Assembly: GCF_000233695.2 (NCBI RefSeq)
Contig: NZ_CM001488.1
Coordinates: 274,049 to 338,048 of the forward strand
Direction: 5' to 3'
DNA: 64,000 nucleotides
Source: Desulfobacter postgatei 2ac9
GTDB taxonomy: Bacteria > Desulfobacterota > Desulfobacteria > Desulfobacterales > Desulfobacteraceae
Below, one piece after another: positions 34,822-46,654 of the stretch. The stretch's first letter is position 1; every line of letters begins with the position of its first letter. The notes below the pieces were generated by a model. The model made no database searches, had not been told where the DNA came from, and worked only from the letters and a program-made list of their open reading frames with translations. The position numbers and the translations under genes were made by a program.

Positions 34822-36221
34822 GAATGCGGATTTAATAACATCCTAAATGCTAATTGCCGTAGGAAGAGCAACATAGTTCCATTGCGGTAAATATTCATCA
34901 AACTGAATTCTCATATTTTTTTTAAAATCGTCCGCTACTTTACGACCAGTTTTAAAATTTTTATCAAGGATAGACGTAAAAACCTTCAACCCCGTAGATG
35001 TTTTTGTTTTTGCTACGAAATCATTAACGATTTCGATACTCTTAAAAATAACACCTTTACATGCCCTTGTGATATGCGGGAACAATCGATGTTCAATGGG
35101 GTTATACTTTGATGTGTACGGTGGAAAATGAGCAATACGAATTTTGATTTTTAATTCATCCGACAATTTTTGCAAATCTTCTTTGAAAATATAATAACGA
35201 GCATTATTGCTTCCCCCACAATCACAAAGTAACAATAACGAATTAGATCCGGAATAATCATATTTTCCGTAAGTTAACCACCACCGCCGAATACACTCGC
35301 AGGCAAATTCAGAAGTATCATGGCTTGTGGTCAAAGTGACATAACCAATATTCCGATAGATGTCATATAGTCCATGAGGGGCCACTTTGCCGTCTGAATT
35401 TGAGACAAAATCGTGATCATTTACACGAATAGGTTCTTGTGTATAAAGCTTTCCTGAACGAAAAAAATTCCCAATCAATTCTTTTTTTTTACATCCATAC
35501 TTAACACGGGATGGCCCTCTTCATGATATTTTTGATTAAGTCGCTGAATATTTTTAAATTGTTCATCTCGTTGGGGAATGTTTTTTTTGCCTGCCTCTGA
35601 TTTAAATGCTTGGCGGGAATGGAAATGATGCTTTTCCAGTAATTGATCAACCACGGTAACACTCACTGGAAAATTGTGTTCTTTAAGTTTTTCAGCGATG
35701 GCAGGACGAGATAGATTGGTCCATTTTATAGTCTCATCCATTGGAGAACCAGCGGTATGGTTTTTTATTACTTCTAAAAATGCATCATCCAATCCTTGAG
35801 TCGTTGCCAAGAGTGATTTGCGTCCTCCACCTATCTTCCGAATGCGTTGGGCTTCACCGGATATACTCGCCCCCAACTCCTGTTGCCCCCGACGAATGGT
35901 GCGATCATCACAACCGAAAAGCCTACGCATATAGCTCGCACCGCCATGTCCTAATTTTGAGGTTTCAATGGCAGCATAACGACGCCGATCTTTTTCTGAT
36001 AGGCTATTATAAAAATCACGCATTTGCGCTTCTATCTCTGGAGAGTAAGTTTGTATCGTCATAATCGAATATGAATACTGAATTTATAGTCTGTCCACAA
36101 CCACTATCTGTATATTTTTTAAACATTCCAAAAATTTGAAGTGCTGTTTTTTTGCATAACTACTAAGACAGTAGAGGAGATACATGAGATCATATTCGGA
36201 AATTATTAAATCCTTGGTCCC
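34821..36221 (-). mobile_element. ISAzo13-type insertion sequence
   Basis: The 1,401-bp element has imperfect terminal inverted repeats sharing GGATTTAATAA and flanked by TA (34819-34820 and 36222-36223), consistent with TA target duplication. The flanks share CCCTA, so the duplication could be longer without changing the reconstruction. It lies antisense to the interrupted gene. Confidence 0.85.
34843..36062 (-). CDS. ISAzo13-family transposase, read across a -1 frameshift
   Basis: The first frame (36062-35475, 195 residues) carries the helix-turn-helix and the start of the catalytic core (HPVLSMDVKKK). The second (35478-34843) continues as ELIGNFFRSGK with LLLLCDCGGSNNARY and IEHRLFPHITRACKG. 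They overlap at nine A residues (minus strand, 35490-35482), where a -1 slip after MDVKKK joins them. The fused protein would be about 405 residues. As in the IS1595-type element, a poly-A slip site sits exactly at the junction, so the break may be programmed. TA target choice agrees with the family. Confidence 0.8.
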
Positions 36222-38663
36222 TATCATTACTCTTCTTTACTGCCGGTTCTGTACAAACACATTGTGATCCAGACCCAGTCAGTCATGGAGGATTCCATTA
36301 ATGAAGAGCAAAGGATTTTAAAAAGGAGGGGCCGGCCCAAAATCCTTGTGGCCCACGACTATGACCAGGCCATGACCCTTTTTGAGCTGTACAAACCCTA
36401 TGTGCTCAGCGTTTTCACGGATATGCGCTACGTCATTAACGGCCAGGAAGATCCTTATGCCGGCTGCAAACTTTTAACCCGGATCAAATCGGAAATCCCG
36501 GATCTGCCCCTCCTGATCCTGAGTACGGAGGAAAAAAACCGGGAGATTGCAGCAACCATACCCGCTCAGTTTATCAATAAAAATTCAAATAACCTCCATG
36601 ACCAGATCAAAAGCTTTTTTGTCACACATCTGGGATTCGGGGCCTTTGTGTTCCGTATGCCGGACAACAGTGAAATCGCCCGGGCTTCCAATTTAAGAGA
36701 GGTCGAAAAACTGCTGCCGGATCTCCCCGATGCATCCATCCTCCATCATGCCAGGCATAATGATTTTTCCCGATGGCTGCTTGCCCGCAATGAAGTCGAT
36801 TTTGCTCTAAGCCTTAAACCGTATACCATTGACGATTTTACCGACGCATCAGAAATTAAGCGGTTTCTCATAGAGCGCATCCGTGCCCGACGGAAAGACT
36901 CGCGCCAGGGGCTTGTCATTGAATTTGACCCTGAAAAATTTGACTCGGACACGGATTTCATGAAAATAGGAACAGGATCCTTGGGCGGCAAGGCAAGAGG
37001 ACTTGCGTTCATGTCCCATCAACTGGGCATAGACCCCTCTTTGAGCCAAAAATTCCCGGAAATTGACATTACCATCCCCCAGACCTTTGTCATTGCCACG
37101 GACGGATTCAATATGTTTGTGGAGGAAAACAAGCTCTTCCGGCTTATCGAACAGGACAAAATGCCCGATGACGCCCAAGTAATAGAACACTTTCTTAAAG
37201 CAGAAGTGCCCCGCCCGCTGAAAATGAGATTAAAGGCGTATATTCAAAATGTACATTACCCCATTGCCGTCAGATCTTCGTCCCTGTTTGAGGACGCTCA
37301 TTACCAGCCCTATGCCGGACTTTATAAAACCTATATGCTGCCGAATACCGATACAAGCACTGAAAACCGGCTTGAGCGACTGATCACGGCCGTAAAGCTG
37401 GTATATGCCTCAACATATCTGAAAGCCCCGAGATCCTATACCCAGTCCACCATGCACAGAATCCAGGACGAAGAGATGGCCGTGGTGCTTCAGCAAATCA
37501 CCGGCACCCGGCACAAAAACTATTTTTACCCGTCTATCTCAGGGGTTGCCCTCTCCTATAATTTCTATCCCATTGCCCATCTCAAAGCCGAAGATGGCAT
37601 TTCGTACATTGCGCTGGGGCTTGGAAAAATTGTTATGGACGGCGGGAAAACCCTTCGGCTCTGCCCGAAGTATCCACAATTTCTGCCCCAGTTTTCCATG
37701 ATTGATGATATTCTGAAAAACTCACAGAAATATTTTTACGCCCTGAAAATGGATGAATTCCCGATCCATGAAAAATTTTTCGGCATTGGTGAAGATCCCT
37801 GTCTGACCAAACTATACATTACCGATGCCAAGGACCATCCGGCCGTTCGGATGCTTTGCTCCTCCTTTAATATGCAGGATAACCGCATCCGGGACCACTT
37901 TTCAGACAAAGAATTTCCTGTGCTCACTTTTGCTAATATCCTGAAGTACAACGCCTTTCCCCTGGCAGAAATCCTGTCCGAAGTCACTGCTTTAGGCGTC
38001 CGTTGGATGGGCACATCCGTTGAAGTGGAGTTTGCCGTGGACCTGCCCGTTGAAGGTGTCCGGTCAAGGCCGCGCTTCTCCCTGCTGCAGATCCGGCCCA
38101 TGTCCCAATATAAGCAGAAACTTGGGGTAACAATTACGAAAAAAGAGATTAAAAAGGCATTGTGCCATTCCACCCATTCCCTTGGCAATGGGGAATATAA
38201 GGATATCCGGGATATCGTGTATGTGGATCCCAAAACCTTTGAAGCGAATAAAACGCCTCTGATGGCAGAGGAAATTAATAAAATCAATGCCATGTTCAAT
38301 GATACCGGAACAAAATATGTGCTCATCGGACCAGGACGCTGGGGGTCTTCGGACCCGTGGCTGGGCATTCCCGTGGCATGGAACGATATTTCCAACGTGG
38401 GGGTGATGGTAGAGACCACCATTGAAAGCATCAGAGCCGATTTTTCCCAGGGATCCCATTTTTTTCAGAATATCACCGCCCTTGGCATTTCATATATAAC
38501 CGTAGAGGACACGGGCAACGATTTTATTGATTATGATTTTCTCTATAACCTGGAACCTGCCACTGCCACCCGGTATCTGAAGCATATCCGGTTTGACAGG
38601 CCCCTAAAAATCCTGGTGGACGGGACCACATCCCAGGCTGTAATCATGCAGGACCTTGGCTAA
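36222..38663 (+). pseudogene. C-terminal part of IS-interrupted receiver/PEP-synthase-like gene
   Basis: From TAT at 36222 the frame continues YHYSSLLPVLYKHIVIQTQ, then a second receiver-like segment (RPKILVAHDYDQ, VFTDMRY), and a pyruvate phosphate dikinase/PEP-synthase-type ATP-grasp domain: GSLGGKARGLAF, PIAVRSSSLFEDAHY and LLQIRPM. GPGRWGSSDPWLGIPV follows near the end. The phosphohistidine and PEP-binding domains of true PEP synthase are absent, so this is a signalling or regulatory relative. A GTG at 36264 could still start this part, giving 799 residues. It may be translated from an internal start and partly functional. Confidence 0.85.
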
Positions 38664-38733
38664 ACCGATATCATGGATAATATTCCAGTAATAAACGCCA
38701 ACCTTGGGGTAAACTTACCATAAGGACGGATAG

Positions 38734-40077
38734 ATGAAAATTCTCATCGTGGATGACGAAGATATATCCAGAAATATTCTGCTCGCAAAAATGACACATA
38801 TGGGTACTTGCGTAGCTGTGGATAGTTCTAAAAAGGCTCTGGAAGAACTTGACAAGGCAAAGGCGGAAAAACACCCGTTTGATATCATAACCCTTGATGT
38901 ATCCATGCCCGGCATGGGTGGCCAGGAACTTCTTGAACATATTCGAAAAAAAGAGCTTCAGGACAAAATTCCCAAAAAAGACCGGGTAAAAATTCTAATG
39001 ATAACCGCCCGAATGAACATGGGAACAATCAATGCCTGCATCAAACGCAGGTGCAACGGGTACCTCACAAAACCGGTCAGCCATGTCCAGTTGATCCAAA
39101 TTTTGTCCCAGCTGGGCTTTGAGTCTGCCACCACAGAAAAAACGGGCAAAGAAGGCATGTCCCACAGCGCCGGAGTGGCCGAAATTATCAAACGGTTTTA
39201 TTCGGGGAAAATCATACTGCCGGTGTTCCCGAACATTGTTAAGGAAATTGAGGAACTGCTGACCAGCAAAAACCCCTCTGTTGAGGAGCTGGCAAAAATT
39301 GTGGAAAAGGATCTGGTAATATCAGGAAAACTTATCACCATTGCCAACTCTTCCCTTTACAAAGGCCTGGACGATGTAAACAGCCTTAACGGTGCACTGG
39401 TGAGGCTTGGCCTTCAACATACCCTGGGCGTATGTTCGGCCCTTGCAACAAAAAATCTTTTTAATTCAGAAAATGAAGCGCTTAAAACCGAAATGGACAA
39501 ATTATGGGTTCACTCCTTTGCTGTGGCCACCCTGGCAAGACGCCTGGCCGAGGAAAAAGGGATTGATAACCTGGAAACCGTTTTCCTGATGGCCCTGGTC
39601 CATGATATTGGCAAAATGCTTTTGATGAAGGTCTTTGTGGACATGTATCCGGACCTCTGTATCAGTGATGAGGATCTGCAGTTTGTCATTCACGAAATTC
39701 ACACGACCTTCGGCGGGGTTCTGCTTAAAAAAATGAATTTTTCCAAACAGATTATAAAAATAGCCGAAATTCATCACTGGGAACAGTTTGAAGAGGATAC
39801 AGACAAGGAATTGCTTGCAGTCAGCCTTGCCGATTCCCTGTCCGAAAAACTGGGATTTGGCTTTTTTTCAAAGCAGGATAAAAACAATACCCTTAAACTT
39901 GAAGAAGGCGATCTTTCCCTGGAAACCGACGATGAATTTGAACTGGACCACGATGAAATCATAGAAAAACTATCCGGCCTGTCAGCCCTGAACGTTCTGG
40001 GCCTGGATCCTGAAAAAGTTTTTTCAATCATCAAGCAGATTCATCCCATGATTAAGGAGACCTGCCGTGCGTTCTGA
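38734..40077 (+). CDS. REC-HDOD response regulator
   Basis: The 447-residue protein starts with a receiver domain (MKILIVDDEDISRN, phospho-acceptor Asp in TLDVSMPGMGG, Lys in YLTKPVS). An HDOD domain follows (about 155-400), with VEKDLVISGKLITIANS, SLNGALVRLG and ALVHDIGKMLL. HDOD domains lack the catalytic metal set of true HD phosphohydrolases in most members, although an HD pair is seen here. It lies 70 bp after the interrupted receiver/PEP-synthase-like gene and is probably co-transcribed with it. A histidine kinase partner is not in the window. Confidence 0.9.
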   Translation: MKILIVDDEDISRNILLAKMTHMGTCVAVDSSKKALEELDKAKAEKHPFDIITLDVSMPGMGGQELLEHIRKKELQDKIPKKDRVKILMITARMNMGTINACIKRRCNGYLTKPVSHVQLIQILSQLGFESATTEKTGKEGMSHSAGVAEIIKRFYSGKIILPVFPNIVKEIEELLTSKNPSVEELAKIVEKDLVISGKLITIANSSLYKGLDDVNSLNGALVRLGLQHTLGVCSALATKNLFNSENEALKTEMDKLWVHSFAVATLARRLAEEKGIDNLETVFLMALVHDIGKMLLMKVFVDMYPDLCISDEDLQFVIHEIHTTFGGVLLKKMNFSKQIIKIAEIHHWEQFEEDTDKELLAVSLADSLSEKLGFGFFSKQDKNNTLKLEEGDLSLETDDEFELDHDEIIEKLSGLSALNVLGLDPEKVFSIIKQIHPMIKETCRAF

Positions 40078-40087
40078 TGGATGGATA

Positions 40088-40130
40088 TAAAAAAACCCAG
40101 CCACCGAAATGTGTTTCAGCGGCCGGGCTT
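40088..40130 (-). terminator. Rho-independent terminator of icd
   Basis: On the minus strand AGCCCGGCCGCTGAAA pairs with TTTCGGTGGCTGGGT and is followed by TTTTTTT. It lies 24 bp past the icd stop, between converging genes. Confidence 0.75.
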
Positions 40131-40153
40131 AAGAATGTCAGATGATAAGCTAA

Positions 40154-42834
<2,681 letters not shown>

Positions 42835-43794
42835 ATGAAAATAGTTGTTCTTGATGGATATACACTAAACCCGGGCGACCTCAACTGGGAAAAATTTTCG
42901 GAAATTGGAGAGCTCAAGGTTTACGACAGGACAAGTCCGCAAGATATTTTGGAACGAACAGCTGACGCCAATATTGTGTTGACAAATAAAACCGTGCTGA
43001 CGGCTGAAAACATTGCGGCAATGAACAAGGTTGAGTATATCGGGGTTTTAGCAACAGGGGTCAATGTCGTCGACCTTGAATATACAAAAAAAACAGGGAT
43101 TACTGTTACCAACGTTCCCGGCTATTCCGGCTCTTCGTCAGCGCAAATGGTTTTTGCCCTGATTCTGGAACTGACAAACAGGGTTGGACACCACAGTCAG
43201 ACGGTAACGGACGGAAAATGGTCGGCATCTAAGGATTTTTGCTATTGGGATTATCCTTTGGTAGAATTGGAAGGCATGACTTTAGGTATTGTGGGTTATG
43301 GCGGTATCGGCAAAGCCGTGGCACGGATCGGATTGGCTTTCGGGATGAACATTCTGATCTACAACCGCTCTGTTCCCCCTGATCTTCCTGATGGAATCAC
43401 CTATTCGGATCTGGATAACCTGATCCACAGCAGTGATATCATATCTTTGCATTGTCCGCTTACGCCGCAGACAAAAGGAATGATAAACAAAGAGTCTCTG
43501 GCTCAAATGAAAAAAACGGCCTATTTGATCAACACCTCCCGGGGCCCCCTGATTGTGGAAAACGATTTGGCAGATTTTTTAAATGAAGGTCGTATTGCCG
43601 GAGCTGCGATGGATGTCCTGGATGTAGAACCGCCGGACAAGAATTGCCCGTTGCTGACAGCTAAAAACTGTTACATTACGCCCCATATTGCCTGGGCAAC
43701 GATTGCATCAAGGGAACGGCTGATGTCTATAGCCATTGAAAATATAAAAAGCTATCTGGCAGGGAATCCTCAAAACGTGGTACCCAGAAAATAA
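42835..43794 (+). CDS. D-2-hydroxyacid dehydrogenase
   Basis: The 319-residue NAD(P)-dependent oxidoreductase belongs to the D-isomer 2-hydroxyacid dehydrogenase family and is closest in pattern to glycerate/hydroxypyruvate reductases. Visible are the nucleotide-binding GIVGYGGIGKAVARIG, the catalytic Arg in NTSRGPLIVE, Glu in DVLDVEPP and His in TPHIAWAT. I chose the ATG at 42835 for its AAGGAAGGTG ribosome-binding site 8 bp upstream; the ATG at 42802 adds 11 residues without one. Followed by a strong hairpin, it appears monocistronic. The exact substrate is not decided by the sequence. Confidence 0.9.
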   Translation: MKIVVLDGYTLNPGDLNWEKFSEIGELKVYDRTSPQDILERTADANIVLTNKTVLTAENIAAMNKVEYIGVLATGVNVVDLEYTKKTGITVTNVPGYSGSSSAQMVFALILELTNRVGHHSQTVTDGKWSASKDFCYWDYPLVELEGMTLGIVGYGGIGKAVARIGLAFGMNILIYNRSVPPDLPDGITYSDLDNLIHSSDIISLHCPLTPQTKGMINKESLAQMKKTAYLINTSRGPLIVENDLADFLNEGRIAGAAMDVLDVEPPDKNCPLLTAKNCYITPHIAWATIASRERLMSIAIENIKSYLAGNPQNVVPRK

Positions 43795-43847
43795 AAGGGG
43801 TTCATTTGATCAACTTTAATTGAGAAAAAAGAAGAAATCCAACTTTT

Positions 43848-43896
43848 TCGGAAGAAATAAATTCAGCAGGTTTTGCGCGCAATTTATTTCTTCCGA
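43848..43896 (+). terminator. long hairpin after the dehydrogenase gene
   Basis: Perfect 16-bp arms TCGGAAGAAATAAATT (43848-43863) and AATTTATTTCTTCCGA (43881-43896) enclose a 17-nt loop. The T-run after the stem is lacking, so termination may be weak. Confidence 0.6.
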
Positions 43897-44057
43897 GTCC
43901 CCCCTAACACATCCCTGCGTTTCTGTCTGTGAAAAATAATAGAGATCTCCTTATCTTTTATCAACACCCGTCCAACATGTTCAAAACGATGTTAATAAAA
44001 TATCGATAACCATAGTACCATGTTAAAAACCGACAAATATTGTGTTTATAAATATGT

Positions 44058-45781
44058 CCTGGATTCCCGGCATAAAATTTGCTTAGCCAACCCTTGCGCT
44101 CTGATACATAAAAATCTGCTGAGGCTTGGCCTCTGCAAACCCTGACCCAAGATCATATTTGATGACTTATTGGCCAGCAATCTTAGCTAATCCATTTTTT
44201 TACTGAACTATACTTGATTACCCATGGTCAAATCACGCCAGATAGGCACAGTTCACCATTAGCGCTCTGCGCATAACTTCTCCATCCCGATTTTTTACCC
44301 AATAATGTGCTTATCCTGGAGAACAACGTAACCGGTACAATACGTTCTCAGCCAATTGGGCAAACGGGTTGATCTTACCAAATGAAATGCTCCACCGCCG
44401 ACCACTATATATTAAACGGCCAGCCATATACATTAAATCCTGCATAACTGTTCTTAACCTCCTTCGTGAGACTTTTTTTCTACGGTTGATCGGAAGATTG
44501 TTCTCATCCTGCTCCTCAAGGCTAATTTGGCCTATGATTCTAAGAATGTTATACGCCAAAAGAGCAAGATGGAGAATCAGGCTGTTGCTGCTAAAACGGC
44601 AACTGGGGAAGCGTTCTAACCCAAGATCACTTTTGATTTCTGAATGAAATTGTTCACTGGTTCCATGATCATGGTATAAATTGATGACCTCTTGGGGGCT
44701 CAGCCCGGCGATGGTAACCCAATAGGTCTCGACTTCAATTGTGGGAAAAAGCAGGGGCTCCCCTTTTTCTTCATATCGTTCAGTCACTTTGAAGACAATC
44801 GGACGTGGCAATGCCCGCCCTTTTGGGTCAACAGTTGTTTGCCCGACCCACACACTTTTGTGTCCACAGCGAATCAATCTAACGCTTTCAGTATTCTGGG
44901 CCAGGATAAGCCAACCATCCAAAGATTCTTTACGTAAATTGCGCTTAACCAAGACATCAACACCTTCGCATGTTTTTATTACTTCAAAATTATCCTGACT
45001 GTCATTTCCTGAATCAAGACGGATAAGAAGAGGTTCCTGGGTAATCTGCCTGGTTAATTTTAATATTTCTTGAATGAATTCCGGGGTGTTTTTTTGACAA
45101 TGCTGGCTGCCTTCTCTAAGCTCTACATTGATTAAGTATCCTTCAGTTCCTAAATATCCGAACATTGGTGCATAGCCATCACAGCCTTTGTATGTCCTGG
45201 AAACTCCCTCTTTTTTCGTTTTTGAATTGTCAAAAGGGCTAACGTCCAGATCTAAGGGAATATAATTGCCGACACTCGTCTGAACCGGTGAAATGGCGGG
45301 TGCTTTGCCTCGAATCATTTCAACTGAAGCCTCCTTGATAAGTTCATTGGCAGATTCCCCGATCAGGTCAATGCGTTCACGCAATGTTGATTGAGAAGGA
45401 CAATTGCTGATTCCCAGAGATTGTGTAAAGAAAAATGGATCCTGCCTGAAAATTTCAATAGCGATATAGTCTGGCTTACCAACACAAATAAGTCCCAACA
45501 TGGACGAAAGGATCTCTCCATGAGAAATATTAGGATCAACACAATGTACATCCGGTAAATTTTTGAACCGCTGGGCAAAATTAATCGACTTAAGCAATGC
45601 ACCTACAGGGAGCAATCCGCTTTGACTGACAAGGTTTTCATTTCCATGTTTTACATTGATAGTGGTCGGCATCGGTCTTCACCTCCGAAGTGAATGTTTT
45701 TTTAATGCCATTGTATTAATTTTATATTAAAATTTCAATATGTTATAATTAAAAAAGCAATCTTTATGCCGCTAACTCAGG
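44058..45781 (-). mobile_element. IS1380-type insertion sequence
   Basis: The 1,724-bp element begins CCTGGATTCCCGGCATAAA and ends with the imperfect complement (CCTGAGTTAGCGGCATAAA on the other strand). It is flanked by a perfect 5-bp duplication TATGT (44053-44057 and 45782-45786). It sits inside the second 254-bp repeat element. The ends and duplication show a recent, intact insertion. Confidence 0.92.
44311..45672 (-). CDS. IS1380-family transposase
   Basis: The 453-residue DDE transposase is complete. Acidic residues lie in PLDLDVSPFDNS, IRLDSGNDSQDN and the YHDHGTSEQFHSEIKSDLGL block, which is the family signature. The N-terminal part (SISNCP-like GISNCPSQSTLRERID) matches the IS1380 helical region. 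The frame is uninterrupted, so the element may be active. The RBS GGAGGTGAAGACCG precedes the ATG. Confidence 0.92.
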   Translation of the reverse strand: MPTTINVKHGNENLVSQSGLLPVGALLKSINFAQRFKNLPDVHCVDPNISHGEILSSMLGLICVGKPDYIAIEIFRQDPFFFTQSLGISNCPSQSTLRERIDLIGESANELIKEASVEMIRGKAPAISPVQTSVGNYIPLDLDVSPFDNSKTKKEGVSRTYKGCDGYAPMFGYLGTEGYLINVELREGSQHCQKNTPEFIQEILKLTRQITQEPLLIRLDSGNDSQDNFEVIKTCEGVDVLVKRNLRKESLDGWLILAQNTESVRLIRCGHKSVWVGQTTVDPKGRALPRPIVFKVTERYEEKGEPLLFPTIEVETYWVTIAGLSPQEVINLYHDHGTSEQFHSEIKSDLGLERFPSCRFSSNSLILHLALLAYNILRIIGQISLEEQDENNLPINRRKKVSRRRLRTVMQDLMYMAGRLIYSGRRWSISFGKINPFAQLAENVLYRLRCSPG

Positions 45782-45977
45782 TATGTTTAAAACAAATAAA
45801 AAGATGCTTTACATCATGATCTTGAAGCGGTTCAAAAAAACTGTCTGATTGTTGAAAACCGGTTGAAAACCGATTCAAAACCAGTTGAAAATATGTCGAA
45901 AATATTCAAACGCTATCAGCCCGGTCCCTGAATCAGGATAGCGCCATGGCAGATTATTTTTTTAAATTGATTTCATG

Positions 45978-46014
45978 TTGACAGAATACATATTTGTGAG
46001 TAAGTATCACTTAC
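45978..46014 (+). promoter_or_regulatory. tetR operon promoter with an operator
   Basis: TTGACA (45978-45983) is followed at 18 bp by a poor -10 AAGTAT. The dyad GTAAGT-ATC-ACTTAC (46000-46014) overlaps that -10, which is the usual layout for self-repression by a TetR protein. The ATG lies 47 bp further on. Promoter strength and binding are inferred. Confidence 0.5.
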
Positions 46015-46060
46015 CTTCTTTCCCTCATGTAACTTTTTTACATCAGACAGGCTGTTTTAT

Positions 46061-46654
46061 ATGACCGGTAAAGAAAAACCAGATCCCCCCGGGCGGATAA
46101 AAATCATGGCATCCTTTTCCAGGCTGATGCAGGAAAAAGATTTCCACTCCATTACCACGGCCCAGATTGCCAAAAATGCCGATGTCACCGAAGGACTGAT
46201 TTACAAGTATTTTAAAGATAAAAAAGACCTGCTCTACCAGGTGCTTAACGCCCATTTCCAGGAATTCCATGAAAAAATAAAAATCCGGATGACCCAGGCC
46301 ACATCCAGTATTGGAAAACTCGACCTTATTATTCTTGCCAGCCTTGAAGAGTATTTGGAGAACCGCCTGCTGTCCAAAATTCTGCTGCTTGAAGTCAGAA
46401 ATTCCCAGGCTTTTTTCAATTCAGGCGCCTATGAAATGGTGACGGTATATGCCCGAACCATTCTTAAAATTATCCGCGAAGGTATTGCCTCAGGGGAAAT
46501 CGCTGCCCATACGGACCCCTATCTTTTACGAAAAGTTATTATAGGGGCCATTGAACATGCCTGTCTCGGGGAGGTTATTTTCGGAAAACCCCTGGACATA
46601 AAAAAAACTGCTGCCGGTATTTCAGACATCATTTTCAACGGAGTGAAACCATGA
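46061..46654 (+). CDS. TetR/AcrR family transcriptional regulator
   Basis: The 197-residue repressor has the TetR helix-turn-helix near residues 30-60 (ITTAQIAKNADVTEGLIYKYF). The C-terminal ligand pocket is unlike well-known subfamilies, so the inducer is unknown. It overlaps the ADP-forming acyl-CoA synthetase gene as ATGA (stop at 46654), making regulation of that operon likely. A matching dyad overlaps its promoter. An acyl-CoA or fatty acid inducer would fit the context but is inference. Confidence 0.88.
   Translation: MTGKEKPDPPGRIKIMASFSRLMQEKDFHSITTAQIAKNADVTEGLIYKYFKDKKDLLYQVLNAHFQEFHEKIKIRMTQATSSIGKLDLIILASLEEYLENRLLSKILLLEVRNSQAFFNSGAYEMVTVYARTILKIIREGIASGEIAAHTDPYLLRKVIIGAIEHACLGEVIFGKPLDIKKTAAGISDIIFNGVKP

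Larger units (their letters stand above)
43957..45943 (+). repeat. second copy of the 254-bp repeat element, interrupted by an IS
   Basis: The left part (43957-44057) matches the copy at 6895 from TTATCAACAC through TTGTGTTTATAA. The right part (45782-45943) resumes with TATGTTTAAAACAAATAAAA, five 11-bp units starting at 45851, 45862, 45873, 45884 and 45895 (GTTGAAAACCG twice, then ATTCAAAACCA, GTTGAAAATAT and GTCGAAAATAT), and a closing hairpin (CGCTATC 45911-45917 with GATAGCG 45937-45943). Without the IS it is about 258 bp, nearly the same as the intact copy. It lies between the dehydrogenase gene and the tetR promoter. Confidence 0.8.

Noticed and set aside
36264-38663. The 799-codon frame as an independent full gene
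   Set aside because: The in-frame continuation to the IS boundary and exact joining with 34282-34820 show it is the back part of one interrupted gene.
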